A stretch of 64,000 nt of DNA, taken from positions 45,282,574 through 45,346,573 of the forward strand of contig NC_065921.1 of NCBI RefSeq assembly GCF_024586455.1. The letters are read 5' to 3'. This document shows positions 32,961-46,216 of this stretch, in pieces. How positions within the stretch are numbered: the stretch's first letter is position 1; the number at the start of each line of letters is the position of its first letter. This DNA is from Bactrocera neohumeralis. Its lineage: Eukaryota > Arthropoda > Insecta > Diptera > Tephritidae. The notes under the pieces are model-generated. The model ran no database searches. It was not told where the DNA came from and saw only the letters and a program-made list of their open reading frames with translations. The translations under genes were made by a program, and so were the position numbers.

Positions 32961-35731
32961 ATAAAATCTTCACCGACTTTTCAACCTTGAATAAGGTTAT
33001 CCTATACAAGTATATTAAGATTGCAGATAACTTATAGCAATATAAAACTCGCTATCAGCTTTACGTTGGTGTCATTTGTACTTTTTTATGAATTCACAAA
33101 TGTCCTGAGGTTTTTTTCTCTCGTTTCAATCAATTAATAAGCATGGTGAATGAAAATAATCGGTATTAAAAATTCTTCGCCTTTCTTAGTAAGGATAAAC
33201 CATCGTCTAAACAAAGGGTGCTAAATAGGACAATGTGGAAGGTTAGGAAAGATTTAACTAATTAAACGCTTCTTCTGTATGTATTGGCTTTAATTGGTTA
33301 AATATCTTATTACTGACACAAAATATTTATACTTTTTGTTAAACTTTATGAGAAAATACAAGCCAAAGAAATATTTCCTGATGAAAAGGATCAATAAATT
33401 ATTTTTATATATCGCTTAAAAGAAATGTTAAAAAATATATATAATTTTCGGAAACTTTACCATTTCGCTTGTTCCGGCTATCGTCGCAACATCGACTGAA
33501 TGCACCATTTTTGTTGTTTTTTGTGCTTGATATGCAGCTTATTTTATTATAAAATTAAATTTTGGTTAAATTTCACAGTTTTATGGCGCTCAATTCAACA
33601 CATTCAAATTAAGATTTTGTTTTCGACGAAAATAAACACTTCAGTCCAAGCTAATTACGCAACTTATCACTCATAACATTTGCGTTTTATAGTTTTATTT
33701 CGCCTCCATAGTCGCCATTGTCTCATCACTTCAACACTTGAATTTATTAGCGAACTTTCAGCTAAACAAAAAGTTTCAAAGAAATTTTCAATAAATCCCA
33801 AACTGTCGTCATCTATGCATTGCCCACACAGCGAGTAACAACAAAAAGAAAAAAAAAACACATATAAACTTTAAAATTAAAACTGTTAATAATAAAAAAG
33901 CATTTAAATTAAAATTCCAATGGACGCTGGCCGCAGCCAGAATAGAAGCATACAAGCTTACAGTTGAGTGCTTGGGGTGCAGCGGGGCGTATGAGCAACA
34001 CCAAACACTCGATTCACTCAGCACTTCAGTTACGTCTACACTTCATAGACATGAGTAATTTATGATATTTTTGGCTTTTTTATTACAATTTTTGTTGTTA
34101 TTGTCCATTGCGCTTGCGCACAACGAGTTGCGCATGTGCGTATAAATTACACGATTTGTACTTCAGAATTATTTTTAACACGAGCGATTCGGAAAAAATC
34201 ACACAACTTTTTTGTTGTTTTTTTTGTAAAGAATAAATAAATTTTAGCAATCGATCAGCACGATAACGGCTAAAGTTGCACACGCATCGCAAAACCACAT
34301 CGTGAGCGCAGCGTAGCGACAGTTAGTTGAAAATAACGTTAAATGCAGTTGCAGTTAGGCGTTGCTGGTAGAGTTGGCGTCAGTTTGATTCATTATACTA
34401 CATTCATTTATACTACATGTACTAACGCCTTGTTTACAACAACTTTATTACTACTTATAAATGTAATAAATACGCGGTTGTCAAACGTTTATGGTTAGAC
34501 AACAAATTTCCGTGCCTAGAAATGCTAACTGGCAGTGGTTTCCCAACATATTAAAAAAAAATTGTTGGTGTCTTTTTTTTGTTCTGTGTACGTTTGTGTT
34601 AACCGCTCAAAATTTAGCGGTCTACTTAAAATTTTATTCAATGAAAGAATGTTTGGTTTAATATTAATAATTTCGTATTATGATAAATTATTAAAGTTTT
34701 TCTTTCCTAATTTAAATATTATTTTTTTGATTTTTATTATTTTGCAAAAAAAAAAAGAAATGAAATAACTAATTAAAAAAAAAAATAAAAATATAGTTTT
34801 ATTGTTCAATAAAAAAATATATTACAACTTTTTTTTTTCAAATAGTTCAAAAAAAATTGCTACTTTCGGAGATAATAAATTTTCCTCGGTAACTTCGGAC
34901 TAGAAAATTATAACATTGTTTTATTTTTCAACTAAAAAAAAGGTTTAAAAAGAAAATTAAAAAAAATTATTTTTAATTTTTAATGACACTTAAAAATATT
35001 AAACATTTATTACTTTTAATGAAATAATTTTTATGTATTGAAAAAAATATTTTTTCGGTTTTTATCCCAAGAAGAATAACATTTTGCTAAAGAAAATATA
35101 TTTTTAATAATAATTTTAATTTATATTTTTAATATTATATATTATTGTAATAAGAAGGCTTTATGTTATAACTGTCTTATTCAGATTAGGAAAATAATTA
35201 TTTTTTAAGAGAATAGATAAAAAAAAGCGTTGTTTAATAAAATTTCCGTTATTTTGAACACCAATTTTATAATATTTTTTGAGATTTAAAATAGTTTTTT
35301 TGTCAAGTTTTAATTATATTATTTTGAATTTCAAAATATATTTGTTGTTGCTGTAATTTTTTTGTTGTTGTTGTTTAATAAAAATAGTTTTTTTATTGAT
35401 TTTCAATTCATGGCTTTTCTAAGATCTTTGAAATATATTTGGTGTTGTTGGTGTTGTTGTTGTAAATTTTAATATTTTTTTCAGATTTTTAATTAATTGC
35501 TTTTTTTTAATTTAAAATATTTCTGTTGTTGATGTAATTTTTGTTTTATTGCTGAAAAATAAATAGTTCTTTGTTGATTTGGAATTAATAGTTTTTTTAT
35601 TTTTAAGTTATTTTTGTTGTCGTTGTTATTTCTTTGTTGTAAAACCAACCGTTTCCATTTTTTTTCATTCTAAAAGTATGCCTCTAAATATTTTCATCAT
35701 ATTATAATGCCACAATATTACAAAACTTTTA
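32961..35731. other. non-coding, strongly AT-rich with GC-richer islands
   Basis: 34500-35700 is almost pure A/T with 'ttgttgttg' runs at 35340-35460. GC-richer islands with no long open frame lie at about 33925-34030 and 34260-34380. On the minus strand these look like 5' UTR or promoter DNA, and they could belong to the CNG gene. No exon could be proven. Confidence 0.4.
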
Positions 35732-36267
35732 TGCCCGGTTTCACAGTCCATACTTAAGTTGTGCCTAAATAAAATCTTAGCTAAGTATTGTTGCAAACTG
35801 AGTGGTCGTTTGCGTTTCACAGTCAATGCTCAATTTCTATAAAATTTTATAATGATATATGGCAACGTTATGGGCAACATATGTTTTACAAACGTCATTC
35901 ATAAAAATATGTTTGAAATATTTAAATTATAACAGACAATACATAAATTTGCGAGGAAAATTATATCAAAAATTGATGAAAACAACAAAAGAACCCCAAA
36001 TTTCATCACTAGCGAGTCGGAGCACCTATGGGAACTGAAGGAAAAGTATAAGCTGTTATTGAGTGCAAACGAACGGACACTTGCCCTACGCTACGAAAGA
36101 TGTCGCTGAAAATTCAAAGCAAATTCAAAACAAAAATCAGCTGTTATTTAAGCACTGCTTAAGTCTCCCCTTTTCAGTACTTAAGCATTACATAAGTATG
36201 AACTGTAAAACAATATTTTCCTGTTTTATCTTAAGTACAACATAAGTATGGACTGTGAAACCGGGCA
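35732..36267. mobile_element. PIF/Harbinger-like MITE
   Basis: 30-bp terminal inverted repeats with one mismatch, left start 'tgcccggtttcacagtccat'. The element is flanked on both sides by TTA (35729-35731 and 36268-36270), the 3-bp duplication typical of PIF/Harbinger. 536 bp. The interior shows a decayed stretch reading FITSESEHLWELKEKYKLLL, possibly part of an original coding region, and no transposase. Confidence 0.82.
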
Positions 36268-36270
36268 TTA

Positions 36271-37855
36271 ATGTTTGTATAATAAGTTGCTCAGAATAAC
36301 TTTCGTATTTTATATCATTACATTTTAGTATAAATTTTCGTTATAAATTGATAGCAACCACTTGTTTCAAACCGGCGCTTACTAACTTCCACGCACTACT
36401 AATCCATGCTCGTTGCGCGCAATCAGCACATAATCAAGCGAACACTGCGTTTTGCGACTCGCTGCGCACACGCATGCGCGTCTAATTATTCACGATGACT
36501 GACTGCCAAACTATCCAGCGCTTTGCGGAACGCTACTGCTGCCAACGCTATAATATTGCCTTAAACGCCGACCGCTATGAGTGGCAGCCCAAATTGGCAG
36601 TGAGTGCTCTTCAAATGCGAAAACAAAAAACAAATTAAATTATTTTAATATTTTTTATCAAACGCTACTAACAATTTTCGCTTGAGTGTGCGGGCAGTGA
36701 GATCGCATTGCTACGCGCTTCAATTAAAAATTTGTTGTTAACACGGTTGCCAATTAATTTGACAGAAATTGTTGTAATATATGCGCTGCTGTTGTTATAG
36801 TTTTTGTACATCGACGATTTTCGGGTTGTTGGTGTTTTGTTGTTGTATTATTTAACTAAAATTTTCAACGAATTTATTTATTTTATACAATAAACTTTAT
36901 CTAGTTTTTGTTTTTGTTGCAATTTTTGAAGCTTGTTGTTGTTGCTGTCAACATTTGCACAGCAACTTGTCGTCATTGCTGGCGGCAAACATGGCTCAAG
37001 CGTTTGATGGAAATACATTTCGAATGTTTTTGTTGTTTTTGTAAGTTCTTAAATCTTGTTTTCGCTTATTTCATCGAGTTTAATTTTAATATTATTTCGA
37101 AATCATTTGCAAAAATTTTTCGAATTAATTAATAGGCGATTTTGAGATTTATGAAGTGACACCGATTATTATTCGTAATTATCGTTAACTTTATAAGGAA
37201 TAGAATAAGCAATTAAAAATAAAATTAAATAAATAGCGCAGTAGATTGGTCAAGTTAAGACGATAATTGGGCATAGCCACTCCCAGTGGCGCGCTCATGT
37301 GGCTGTTAATTGTTTCGCTACCAAGCATCATGAAGAATGGGAAGAATTATAAGAAAGGCCTCAAGACATATTTGTACTTTGCTTTTACATATAACAAAAT
37401 TATCAGATAATAGCGTAACATCACGGATAACCTAAAAATAATCGACGTTGGCATCAATTCTGCTATGAGAAAGCAACTTCGATACTAAAAAATTAACCTA
37501 ATCAATGAATGTTGTAGAGGACACCGTCTAAACTCACATCAATACCATATGAACACACCACTCTATAAGCAGAACAGCGCGAATTTGATAGCCCAGTTCC
37601 TTTCTATCTATTCCACATCATCGTCCGAAAAGGACCTCCAACATTATATATCACAATACGTAGAACAAAAAAAAGACATCTAATTGGAAAAAATTCCAAC
37701 ATCGATATACCGAATTCAATGTAAATGGCCTTGACGCCTTATACCCAACACACACGTTGACACCAAAATGGTAAATTTACCATATATACGCTTACGAATC
37801 AGACACACAACATATTAACCGATTACAGTACATAAGGTAATCATAGCTTTAGGTC
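36271..37855. other. intergenic with one GC-richer island
   Basis: 36370-36620 is a GC-richer island with many 'gcgc' motifs and no long open frame; it could be promoter or first-exon DNA of a gene on either strand. The rest is AT-rich, with GTT runs at 36780-36960. No gene is recognised. Confidence 0.4.
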
Positions 37856-38690
37856 AACTTAGAGTAATCAAATTAGATAAAGCAGACAACCACGAGCTTC
37901 TCAAAAAACTTAAAGCTTGTTTACCACACTTTTGAACGTTTTCCCGTTTTTGATGAAAAAAAGATAGTCGGCCCCGCGTGATTCCTACCAATTCAGCTAT
38001 AAAACTATTTGCGAACGCATTCTCAGTAATCCTCTTAGAAAACAAAAAAATATATATATCTGTATATCGGCCAGTACCTTGACGTTTATTCAAGTTGATC
38101 TCCACATGGAAATTTATCATCGGTCAACTGATTATCTTCTGACCACGCGTTTGAAGCAAATTAGCCTGAACAGATGTAAGCAGCTTCATCAGTGGTATGC
38201 GGTCACAAGCTATAAAAGTATCGTTTTTCGGATGAAAATATTTTCACTGTTAATAAAGTTTGTAAAACCATAAAATCTACTAAAAACTTCCAAGAGCGAT
38301 AAAAGGTTATTCCAAGGTTTCAACGGTTCCATCATTTAGCTGCTGTAATGGTTTGGTTAGGGACTATCGTTACCCTCTTTCACTTCTCTGAAAAAGAATA
38401 TAAAACTGTGGAAGAAGTGTTCCAGCGAGTGTTTTAGAAGACTTGGTAAATCAGTTAAGCAAAAGTATCTTTCACGGAGAGGATTGGATCGTTCAAAAAG
38501 ATTCCCATCCAGCAAAGAAGTCAAAACCCAACCAACAGTGCCTTAGAAGCAATGTACCCAATTTAATAGCAGCAGATGATTGGCCATTTCGAAATCAAGA
38601 TTTGAAGCCATAGTTGGAAAACATGGCCTATTACGTACTTAACTGAAATTTGAACAACCTCTAATGATTTTTGGTTCTATACCGTTTACA
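37856..38690 (+). mobile_element. decayed mariner-like element (most of transposase recognisable)
   Basis: Transposase order can be followed in shifting frames. At about 37970-38050 is the second HTH part (APRDSYQFSYKTICERILSN). At 38125-38215 is LTTRLKQISLNRCKQLHQWY, and at about 38229 a FRMKIFS/FSDEKIFT block with the first catalytic Asp. At about 38310-38360 is FHHLAAVMVWLGT, and near 38495-38520 QKDSHPAKKSK (family QQDSAPAHK, second Asp). NVPNLIAADDWPF and LENMAYYVL close it. TIRs were not identified. The lineage differs from family A. Confidence 0.75.
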
Positions 38691-38726
38691 ACGCTTTTTA
38701 CAAAAGTTTCAAACGACTTTTTTGAC

Positions 38727-39476
38727 GAAGACCGTTGAGAGCCGATTCGGCATCGGTCGCAGCAACTCGAAGGAACGACTTAACTCATTTTAAGTGGAGA
38801 TCTTTAGATTGGAAGCGTATAAATTACAACTTGTGTAAGAACTGAAGCCGCACAATCTTTTCAAGTGACATCGGTTCGCTTCATGGGCTCTTGAAAAGTT
38901 CCAAGAAGATCCGACGTTTTCGAGTCAGTTATTTAGCGATGAGACCAATTTCTGTAAAAAAGCAAGATAAAGAGCAACCTGAAGAGATTCAAGAGCTGCC
39001 ATTTCATCCAGAAAAGGCAACGGTTTGGTGTGGTTTGAGGGCCAGTGGAATCATCTGTCCATATTTTTTCATAACGATGACGGTGAGGAGGTAACCGTCA
39101 ATGGCGACAGTTAACACACTATTTGGTGCCTGAAATGGACGCTCATGATATCGGTGATATTTGGTTTTAACAAGATGGCGTCACTTCCCACCATCGCATC
39201 AATCAATGAATTTATTGAGAGAACATTTCGGTGAGTAGATAGGTAGGCCTTGGAACTAAAATATCGCGCGTGTCATTCGTCAGTTACCAGTCGATATGCT
39301 CAAACGAGTTATCGGAAATTTGGATGAACGGATGGACCATCCGAGGCGTAGTCACGGCCAATATAATAAGATAATCTTTAAAAAATAAATGCCAAAAAAT
39401 AGTGTTTCTTCGTTAAATTTCAAGTTTCTGTGTTTTATCTTTTAAAAAGTAGGGAACTTCGAAATGGAACACCCTT
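38727..39476 (+). mobile_element. mariner family A, copy 4
   Basis: Starts at 'gaagaccgttgagagccgat', so the left TIR and first part are missing. Blocks: SSKKIRRFRVSYLAMRPIS, then PEEIQELPFHPEKATVWCGL, then an 'LMVPEMDAHDIGDIWF' stretch in another frame, and 'LREHFGE'-like sequence. A further deletion removes the last catalytic region, and the right end is 'cttcgaaatggaacaccc', one base off the family TIR. Confidence 0.8.
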
Positions 39477-40387
39477 TGCAAATATTTATAAACCAAAAGG
39501 ATCCCTGTTTAAGTATGTAATTATTCAAATATTAATTCCAACAGCTACACCTATATACTGTATAGATGTTGCCCTCCTCAGCATTTAAAATTGATCAGTT
39601 ATTAAATAATATTCATTCACTCGGGCAACGGTAATTGCTGATTCAAAGTCAAGTAACTGACCTACACCGCAGCAATTGCCAACAATTCATATTTCTTTTT
39701 GAAATATTTGATCCATCCAAAACAAAAAAATTGCAACTGTTGGTAAATAATTGAAATGCAACACTGTCTTAACATTAGCATAAACGAAAATTGTCAAAAA
39801 TATTCAATTGAAACTAAATCGGCAATCAGAGATAATAAATTGATAGAATACTGAGTATGTACAAACAAACTCAGCAGAATTCCTATACACATATCCATGC
39901 ATACATATACACTCCCATGCACATATACATATGTATAAATATATATTATTACTACACTCATGTAACCTCACACACATACATAAGTGCAAGCATTCAAGCT
40001 CAACAAGCTGCTGGTCAATCGAATCGAATCGAACTGAATACTCCATGAGAGTACTATTGAATAAACGAATGCTTCTGTATTATTCATTGTCGTCACGGCA
40101 CACCGAAATCACCACTTGGTGGACACATTTGGACAGCACGTGCCTGGAGTGGCAAATGAGTGCACAATTGGGCAGCTATTTTGTATCATAAAATTCTTGT
40201 TGGCTTGATGACTAGTAGTTGTTGTTGTTGTTGGATTACTACTGCTTCGTACTACTGGCATATATTTTTATATGATTTTTAGTGTTGTTGTATTCGTGGT
40301 GTGTGATAGCTATGCGCGCAATGAGGTGCTTTGAACTATGCTGGGCGTACCATTGGTGGTTTAAACATAATGTACAGGTATACATTA
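39477..40387. other. intergenic, no gene recognised
   Basis: Contains a (GTT)n run at 40217-40234 and TA/CA-rich low complexity at 39890-39960. Overlapping short frames on both strands are not supported as genes. Confidence 0.4.
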
Positions 40388-40798
40388 GGGAGTTTTTTTT
40401 TTTGAACTATTAATTTTTATCAATTCCCTCATGAAATTTCTTTGGAAATACCCTGAAAAAAATTCCCTGAAAATTTGAGCTCTTAATATTAACATTAAGG
40501 ACTGGACCAAGACATGTAAATATTTTCCATAGAAAATACGGGACAATCGTGATTTTTTATCCTTAAATTTTTATAGCTCAGAGGCATTTTATGGAATCGC
40601 TTTAACGATGTAGTACGGGGCTTTAAACCTGACTTTTCCACGAAATTCGCATTTTTTTAATATATCTCGTAAATGACAACAGCTACAGAAGAAATGTACA
40701 TGACAAACTTGTAGAAAATTTTATTTGTTACAAAAAAGATCCGAACGAAGAAAAAAGATCCAAAACCTGAAAAAAATTAATCGTTAAAAAAAACACCC
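40388..40798. mobile_element. TA-flanked MITE, 411 bp
   Basis: Left end 'gggagttttttttttt', right end 'aaaaaaaacaccc'; TA on both sides (40386-40387 and 40799-40800). Short inverted ends with A/T runs, like the right ends of the foldback at 31 kb ('accctaa'), so the two may be related families. The interior has no coding frame. Confidence 0.6.
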
Positions 40799-42228
40799 TA
40801 ATATACATACATATATATGTAGTCGTATGAATAAATTTATATGTATGTAGATATGTACATATACTACTAACAGGAAGAACGTGCTCCACATGAATTTAAG
40901 TATATAAGTATGTAACACTGTGTGTCTGTTTCTATGTAACTTTAATGCAGGTTGGATCGCTTCCTAAGCCATTTCGCTCCCAAAAGTGTTGTTGTATATT
41001 ACAAGAATTTTTTTGGTTCCTCGTTTCATTGTCAATCCTTGACATTCATATTTTTGGTGGCTTCATTCTGAGCTTCCAAAAAAGCGCACATTGCACCTTA
41101 AACGCAGCAATAAACTGTTTTAAATGTTATTTGTTGTTGTCATTCATAATTATTAATTTCTGTAAGCCATATACGATAGTGAGTAGTTTAGTTAGTTAGT
41201 TTGAAACTTATAATAAACAAAACATTATTTAGCTATATGTTATATTCTACCGTTTAATCGACGCATAAATTATGCGCCTCGCTGACAATAAAACTATTTA
41301 TAGATATGCATAACTATAAGTACTCATAGTAAAATTTTAAATATGTATTTATTACGTGTTAACATATGTTTATATAAATATATATAGTATATGTGTTATA
41401 TAAATTATTGAATTGGATGTGGAGCCGTTGAGTGACTTTGAATTTAGATGAGCGCTGGCAATGACCAATTGGCAATAAAGTGAAAAATTTCATTTAAATT
41501 GAATATGGAAAATAAGGGGTACAACTACGGAACGTAATCTATAACTCCCGGGAATACACGTATTTAAGAGAAATTCTATCTGATCAAATCTCATCCGGAC
41601 TGGCTCATTTAAACTTCTTACGCAAATCGAATCGAAATTTTTTTTCTTCGATTAATACAAAATTTTGTTATGGTCGTGATGATGTGAGTTTGATCTCAAT
41701 ATGTCAATTAGTATTGGCAGCTGTTTGTTTTCGACGCGAAAAGTTTGTTTGGCGATTTTTGCCATTTTTACTGTGAAAAAAATTTAATAACAAGTTTCCT
41801 TGAAATTTCATGCTCCCAATGAAATCACAGCTACTAAATCATTGTACATCTTGTATAGGCGTTTTGGCAAGTGTATTTTATCACGAATACAAGTATTTGA
41901 GTGCTCCAAAGCATTCAGCCAAGTTCGAGAAGAGAAAATCGTATGCAAGTCGTCAATGTCGATGTTTTTGTACTACTCTTTAATCGGATTAGTTGCGATT
42001 TCTTCAAGATCAGTAAAACATAACCCCTGTACTGATTATATGAAGCGAATTATGAAGTAAGTGTGCAAGGAGAGCTTCATCCAGAGGACAATATATTATT
42101 TCCTGCTACAAAATAAATTTAAAGATTTTCCGAAAATTATCCGATTTCCAATTTATCCGAGCATATTGATTTTAAGAACACTTTCTCATATTCCAGTTCT
42201 TTCAGAGAAATAACTCCTAATTTTTCAT
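40799..42228. other. intergenic, no gene recognised
   Basis: AT-rich with TATA low complexity at about 40800-40870 and 41370-41400. Frames of 84-86 codons (40945-41199, 41800-42060) lack recognisable domains. Confidence 0.45.
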
Positions 42229-42865
42229 TTTCTTTATTGGCGAAGATACCGCTTACGCGGTTATTGCCGTGTTACACTGAAGATTCCAAGTGTAGCCACT
42301 TCCTTCTCCACCTGGTCTTTCCAACGGAGAGGAAGTCTTCCATTCCTCTGGTATTGCGTGGAATACTCTTAGAGCTGGAGTGTTTTCATCCATTCGGACG
42401 ACATAATCTAGTCAGCATTGCCGTTGTCTATTAATTCGCACTATGTATATGTCGTCGTATATTGTGTACAGCTCAGTGTTCTATCATTTCATAATTCATC
42501 CTTGTTCGTCGAGAGGATTTTACTTTTCAATTGCTTACTCAGTTCGAATAAGTACCTGTTAGCAAGAGTTATTCTGCGTTGGATTTCGAGGCTGACATTG
42601 TTGTTGGTAGTAATGCTGGTTCCAAGATAGACGAAATTATCTACGACTTCCAAGTTATGACTGTCAACAGTGACGGTTGTTATGTTCAATGATAGCGATG
42701 TCATCGGGGTACGTCAGCAGTTCTACACTCTTGCAAAATATTGTATTTTCTCTATTTAGTTCTGCTGCTCGAATTATTATGCTCGGAGACGTTCTTCCCA
42801 ACACAACCACATAAGTTTTGCAGGGATACCAAACTCGGACATCGCGGATTGTGATATGAGTTTTT
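42229..42865 (-). mobile_element. RTE-like LINE fragment retaining a mutated catalytic box
   Basis: Reverse-oriented copy. It starts with the inverse of the 3' end ('ttggcgaagataccgcttac'), passes the C-terminal domain in broken frames and NLEVVDNFVYLGTSIT, then continues upstream to LLTYPDDIAIIEHN, the position of the LINE A-D-D catalytic box, here with Pro before Asp-Asp. MSEFGIPAKL appears at the far end. Unlike the copies at 8781 and 19874, the box is present but altered. Confidence 0.82.
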
Positions 42866-43140
42866 CTTATTCTTCGTCAATATTATGTAAAAAAGTATGG
42901 CAACTTAAGGATGTTGTTTTTGTTATTAACCGATATCCTGATAAAACGAGACTGTTTATTTTCATAAAGTTTTGCGCTAAGGAAGATTATTAATACACTG
43001 ACGCAAAATCTCAGAATTTGAAACATTGATTTTTATTCACTTGAAATATACGCCTATTATATGTATATGCTAGCGAAACGATGTGATCCTATTTTGGAAA
43101 CATTGATCCAAGGGCCTTAAACCGCATCTGCGGATATCTG

Positions 43141-44160
43141 TGCAGTCAATTAGCAGGCTCCCTGTCGCAGAACCAGAAATTTACGCAAGAAGCTAGGCCC
43201 ATATTGTATAAATGTTTATCCAGCTTGCAGTGATCAGTGTAGAATGCGACCATTAGTCTGAGTTTATCCCAAGAGAGGTTGATTGCATATTTAAACCTTT
43301 TGAGATTGTACCCCTCCATTACCAACTTGGCTGCGGAGCGAGCGAGCTCATCAGTCAGTTCGTTACCAGCTAAACCCTTGATAAGGTGCACATGGTTACA
43401 TTCTGCTAAGCTATTCAGCCGCTCTCTACACTCCTACACCAGTAGCGACTTGATCCCGTAGAAAGGGACTAATTTTATTGCGCCTTGATTATTGCTGAGT
43501 ATGTTTATACGTTAATTGCGATAGTTGCGTTAGTGGTTTATCTCTATGCTTGAAAAATGCTCGAAAAACTTCCCATACCTCCGACGTTTTCGAGCAGTCA
43601 GTGTAACATTTGATTGTACTATCGCTAAACAGTAGATCGAGAGTGTAATCATTCCCTTCAGCCTTACTGCCAAGGGTAACCTTGAATTTCTTCATGAAGT
43701 GAACCCTTTTAGTAATGGTGTCCTTTAGGAGAAGGGCCAATGGTGTAGCAGCACTTGGGACGAGATTACCTTACCTTTGCCGCACCCTTCTGCCGTTACT
43801 TGTAGATTTGTGTGCTTGGCCGATCACTGGATGAAGCAGTGTGAGCTCAAGTGCTGCCATCGGACAAGTGCGCATTGCACCCGACATGCAGATGTACATA
43901 TGCAAGATACATTGGAGCTTCGATAGTTGAAGCCCTGCCAAAGTCTCCGAAGCTTTTGAGGCCCAGGCCACCGCCCCATACGTGAATTATCGGTTGCATG
44001 ATCATGGTTTACCACCACCTTGGCTTGCAGCCCCAGGATTTTCCAGCTAGCCAATTGCACACCATTAGTGCTTTAGCCGCTTTGACCAAGGTCACATGGT
44101 GTTTCTCCCGCTGAGTGGAATCCAGCATGAGACCAAGATATTTGATCATGTTACCTAGTA
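43141..44160 (-). mobile_element. LINE with RNase H domain, C-terminal fragment
   Basis: On the minus strand, in order: 'NHDHATDNSRMGRW'/KASETLAGLQLSKLQ, the post-RT segment (family 'L.KLQR...I.GAMRTCP..ALE', here SGAMRTCPMAALELTLL). An RNase H stretch follows with IKCYTDCSKTSE (first Asp; consensus TDGSK), then IKGLAGNELTDELARSA (GN-xx-D-xLA block), then a C-terminal CVNFWFCDREPAN zinc-type end. Frames are broken by shifts and stops. The RNase H places it among I/R1/LOA-like LINEs; the exact clade is uncertain. Confidence 0.75.
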
Positions 44161-45496
44161 AAGTTGCAATATTTATCGAAAATAAATCTTATATTTACTC
44201 TTTGCCTCTAAATGAAGCATACCTGTAATTAAGATATAATTTCGACTTTACCACGTAGATTTGTCGATCATGTTGTATAAAAATGTGATTATTTGATTAA
44301 AATCAAAAAAAAATTATTTTAATTTTTCTTTTAATATAGTAGGTATATTTTATTACCAAGCTAAAGAACTAAGATTTAACATCTCACTCGTTAACAAAAT
44401 TTTCAGCAGCGTACTAAAGCGTTTCATCATAGCCTGATTGTCATAAAAAACTCACCTTTATTTGTAATGACACCCACACATTCATTTGCGGTACAAATAA
44501 CTGCATTTACGCCTTCATTCATAACTTCTTTCTCACATTGATTCCAAACTTTTTACTATTACTCATAATCATCCAGCCAACGTCCACGCGTTTCCATATA
44601 ATGCCTTAAGTTATTACATTATATAATGTGCAAATGTTTAATGTACATACGTATATTATCATTCTTGTCTGCATATACATACAAATGATATACATATGCA
44701 TATTGCATGCATAAGAATATATGTACTTGTAATTAAGTCACTCATACGAAACGCTAACCCGCATCTAAACGCATTTATCGCTAACTAAGTAGTTAGACGA
44801 CTTTTATAGCCATTTGTAAAGGGGGGTTGAAGTCTTCACGCAAGCAATAACAGAGAAGCTGCAAAAATAACTACAACAAATATATAATGTTTTTGACATC
44901 TTACGCCAACCACGCTCATTCGCGCTGAGCCGCAATTGTGGTGGCAATAAACTGAAGTGAATCAGGTCAGCAGCCGCGATGACTGCCTGTGGCACAATAT
45001 TTTTGCTTATGCGACTTATGTGAAACACATGTGCATACATCGTGTTGTATGTACGTATGTGTGAAAGACTCTTTGTTATTATTTTTAATATGTGACAATG
45101 GCAGTAGAGTTTTCCATTCAATAAACAATCTTCTAACCAGCAGACTCTGCATATGATTTTATATAATACATGCATTTTCTCTCATATGTGCTGTTATTTG
45201 CACGAGTATAATGTCACTTTCATGCTTTAGTGCTTACAAGCAGAATACTCTTACTTATGTTAAGCACATTTCAGCTGCCAAAAAGTCGAGTGCGCATATA
45301 TCCGTCATAAATGCTTTAAATTTCGTTATGAGTTTTGGCGACTACTGCTCTGTTGACTGCCACTACTCTTTGAATGTGTTTATAAGCCTGACTACTTACA
45401 TAAGGCTTAACTCACATATTTTAGTTCACTATTTAGTTGAGTTTAAGATGTTATCATTCTATTTTTGGATATATGTATATATACATATCTAAACTC
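44161..45496. other. intergenic, no gene recognised
   Basis: AT-rich. The 123-codon minus frame at 44804-45175 has no recognisable domain and overlaps a second unrelated frame. Nothing is supported. Confidence 0.45.
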
Positions 45497-46216
45497 GATA
45501 TACGGGAACTGTTAGACGACATTTCAAGCTACTCACGTACAGCTGAAAACGAAACCATGGGTTTTCGGAAAATGAAAAAGAACTGCTGGTACGATGAGGA
45601 GTGCCGTGTGGCAGCGGAAAAAAAATAAACTGCTTACCTCCAACGTTACAATCGACCACAACACTTGCGGGATGGAATAGATACCGAGAGTTGAAGAGGG
45701 AAAAGAGACGTATTTGTAGACAAAAAAGTTTGAATAGCAATCACCTGCCTAAAGAACGACAAATTGAAGAACTGATAAGGAGAATGCATCAGTTTCTTTG
45801 TAGAATATTAAGAAAAGCCCACCGCCAACAAACTCATTGGACCTTATCAGTGTGGCTTTGGGCCTGGAAAATCAACATCTGACCAGATATTCACTATGCC
45901 CCTAATCTTGAAAAAGTCCTGGGAAAAGAAGATCGACACACAACATCTGCAGGTTGCTTTTGACAGCACGCAGAACTAATACGGCTGTGTAAACTGACGC
46001 TGAGCAATACAAAATTTCTACAGGCATTATAGGTCTGAGAGTATTCGACGCAGCACCGAGAGGAAGACCTCTATTCCGTTGGTAGAGGCAGAGAAGGACC
46101 TGGCTACATTTGGAATATCCAATTGGCGCCAAACAGCTAAAAGTAAGAGCGACTGGCGCGCTGTTGTATTGTATATAACTGGAGTAAGCTGTTCTACTCG
46201 AATAAAGAAGAAGAAG
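45497..46216 (+). mobile_element. RTE-like LINE, multiply deleted copy
   Basis: Begins in the linker (ISSYSRTAENETMGFRKMKK, then WYDEECRVAAEKK) and continues GWNRYRELKREKRRICRQK. It jumps to RLKE-type block 1 and LIGPYQCGF, then to SNWRQTAKSKSDWRAVV, and ends with a GAA tail (46204-46215). At least three internal deletions shorten it to 0.7 kb. Confidence 0.85.
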
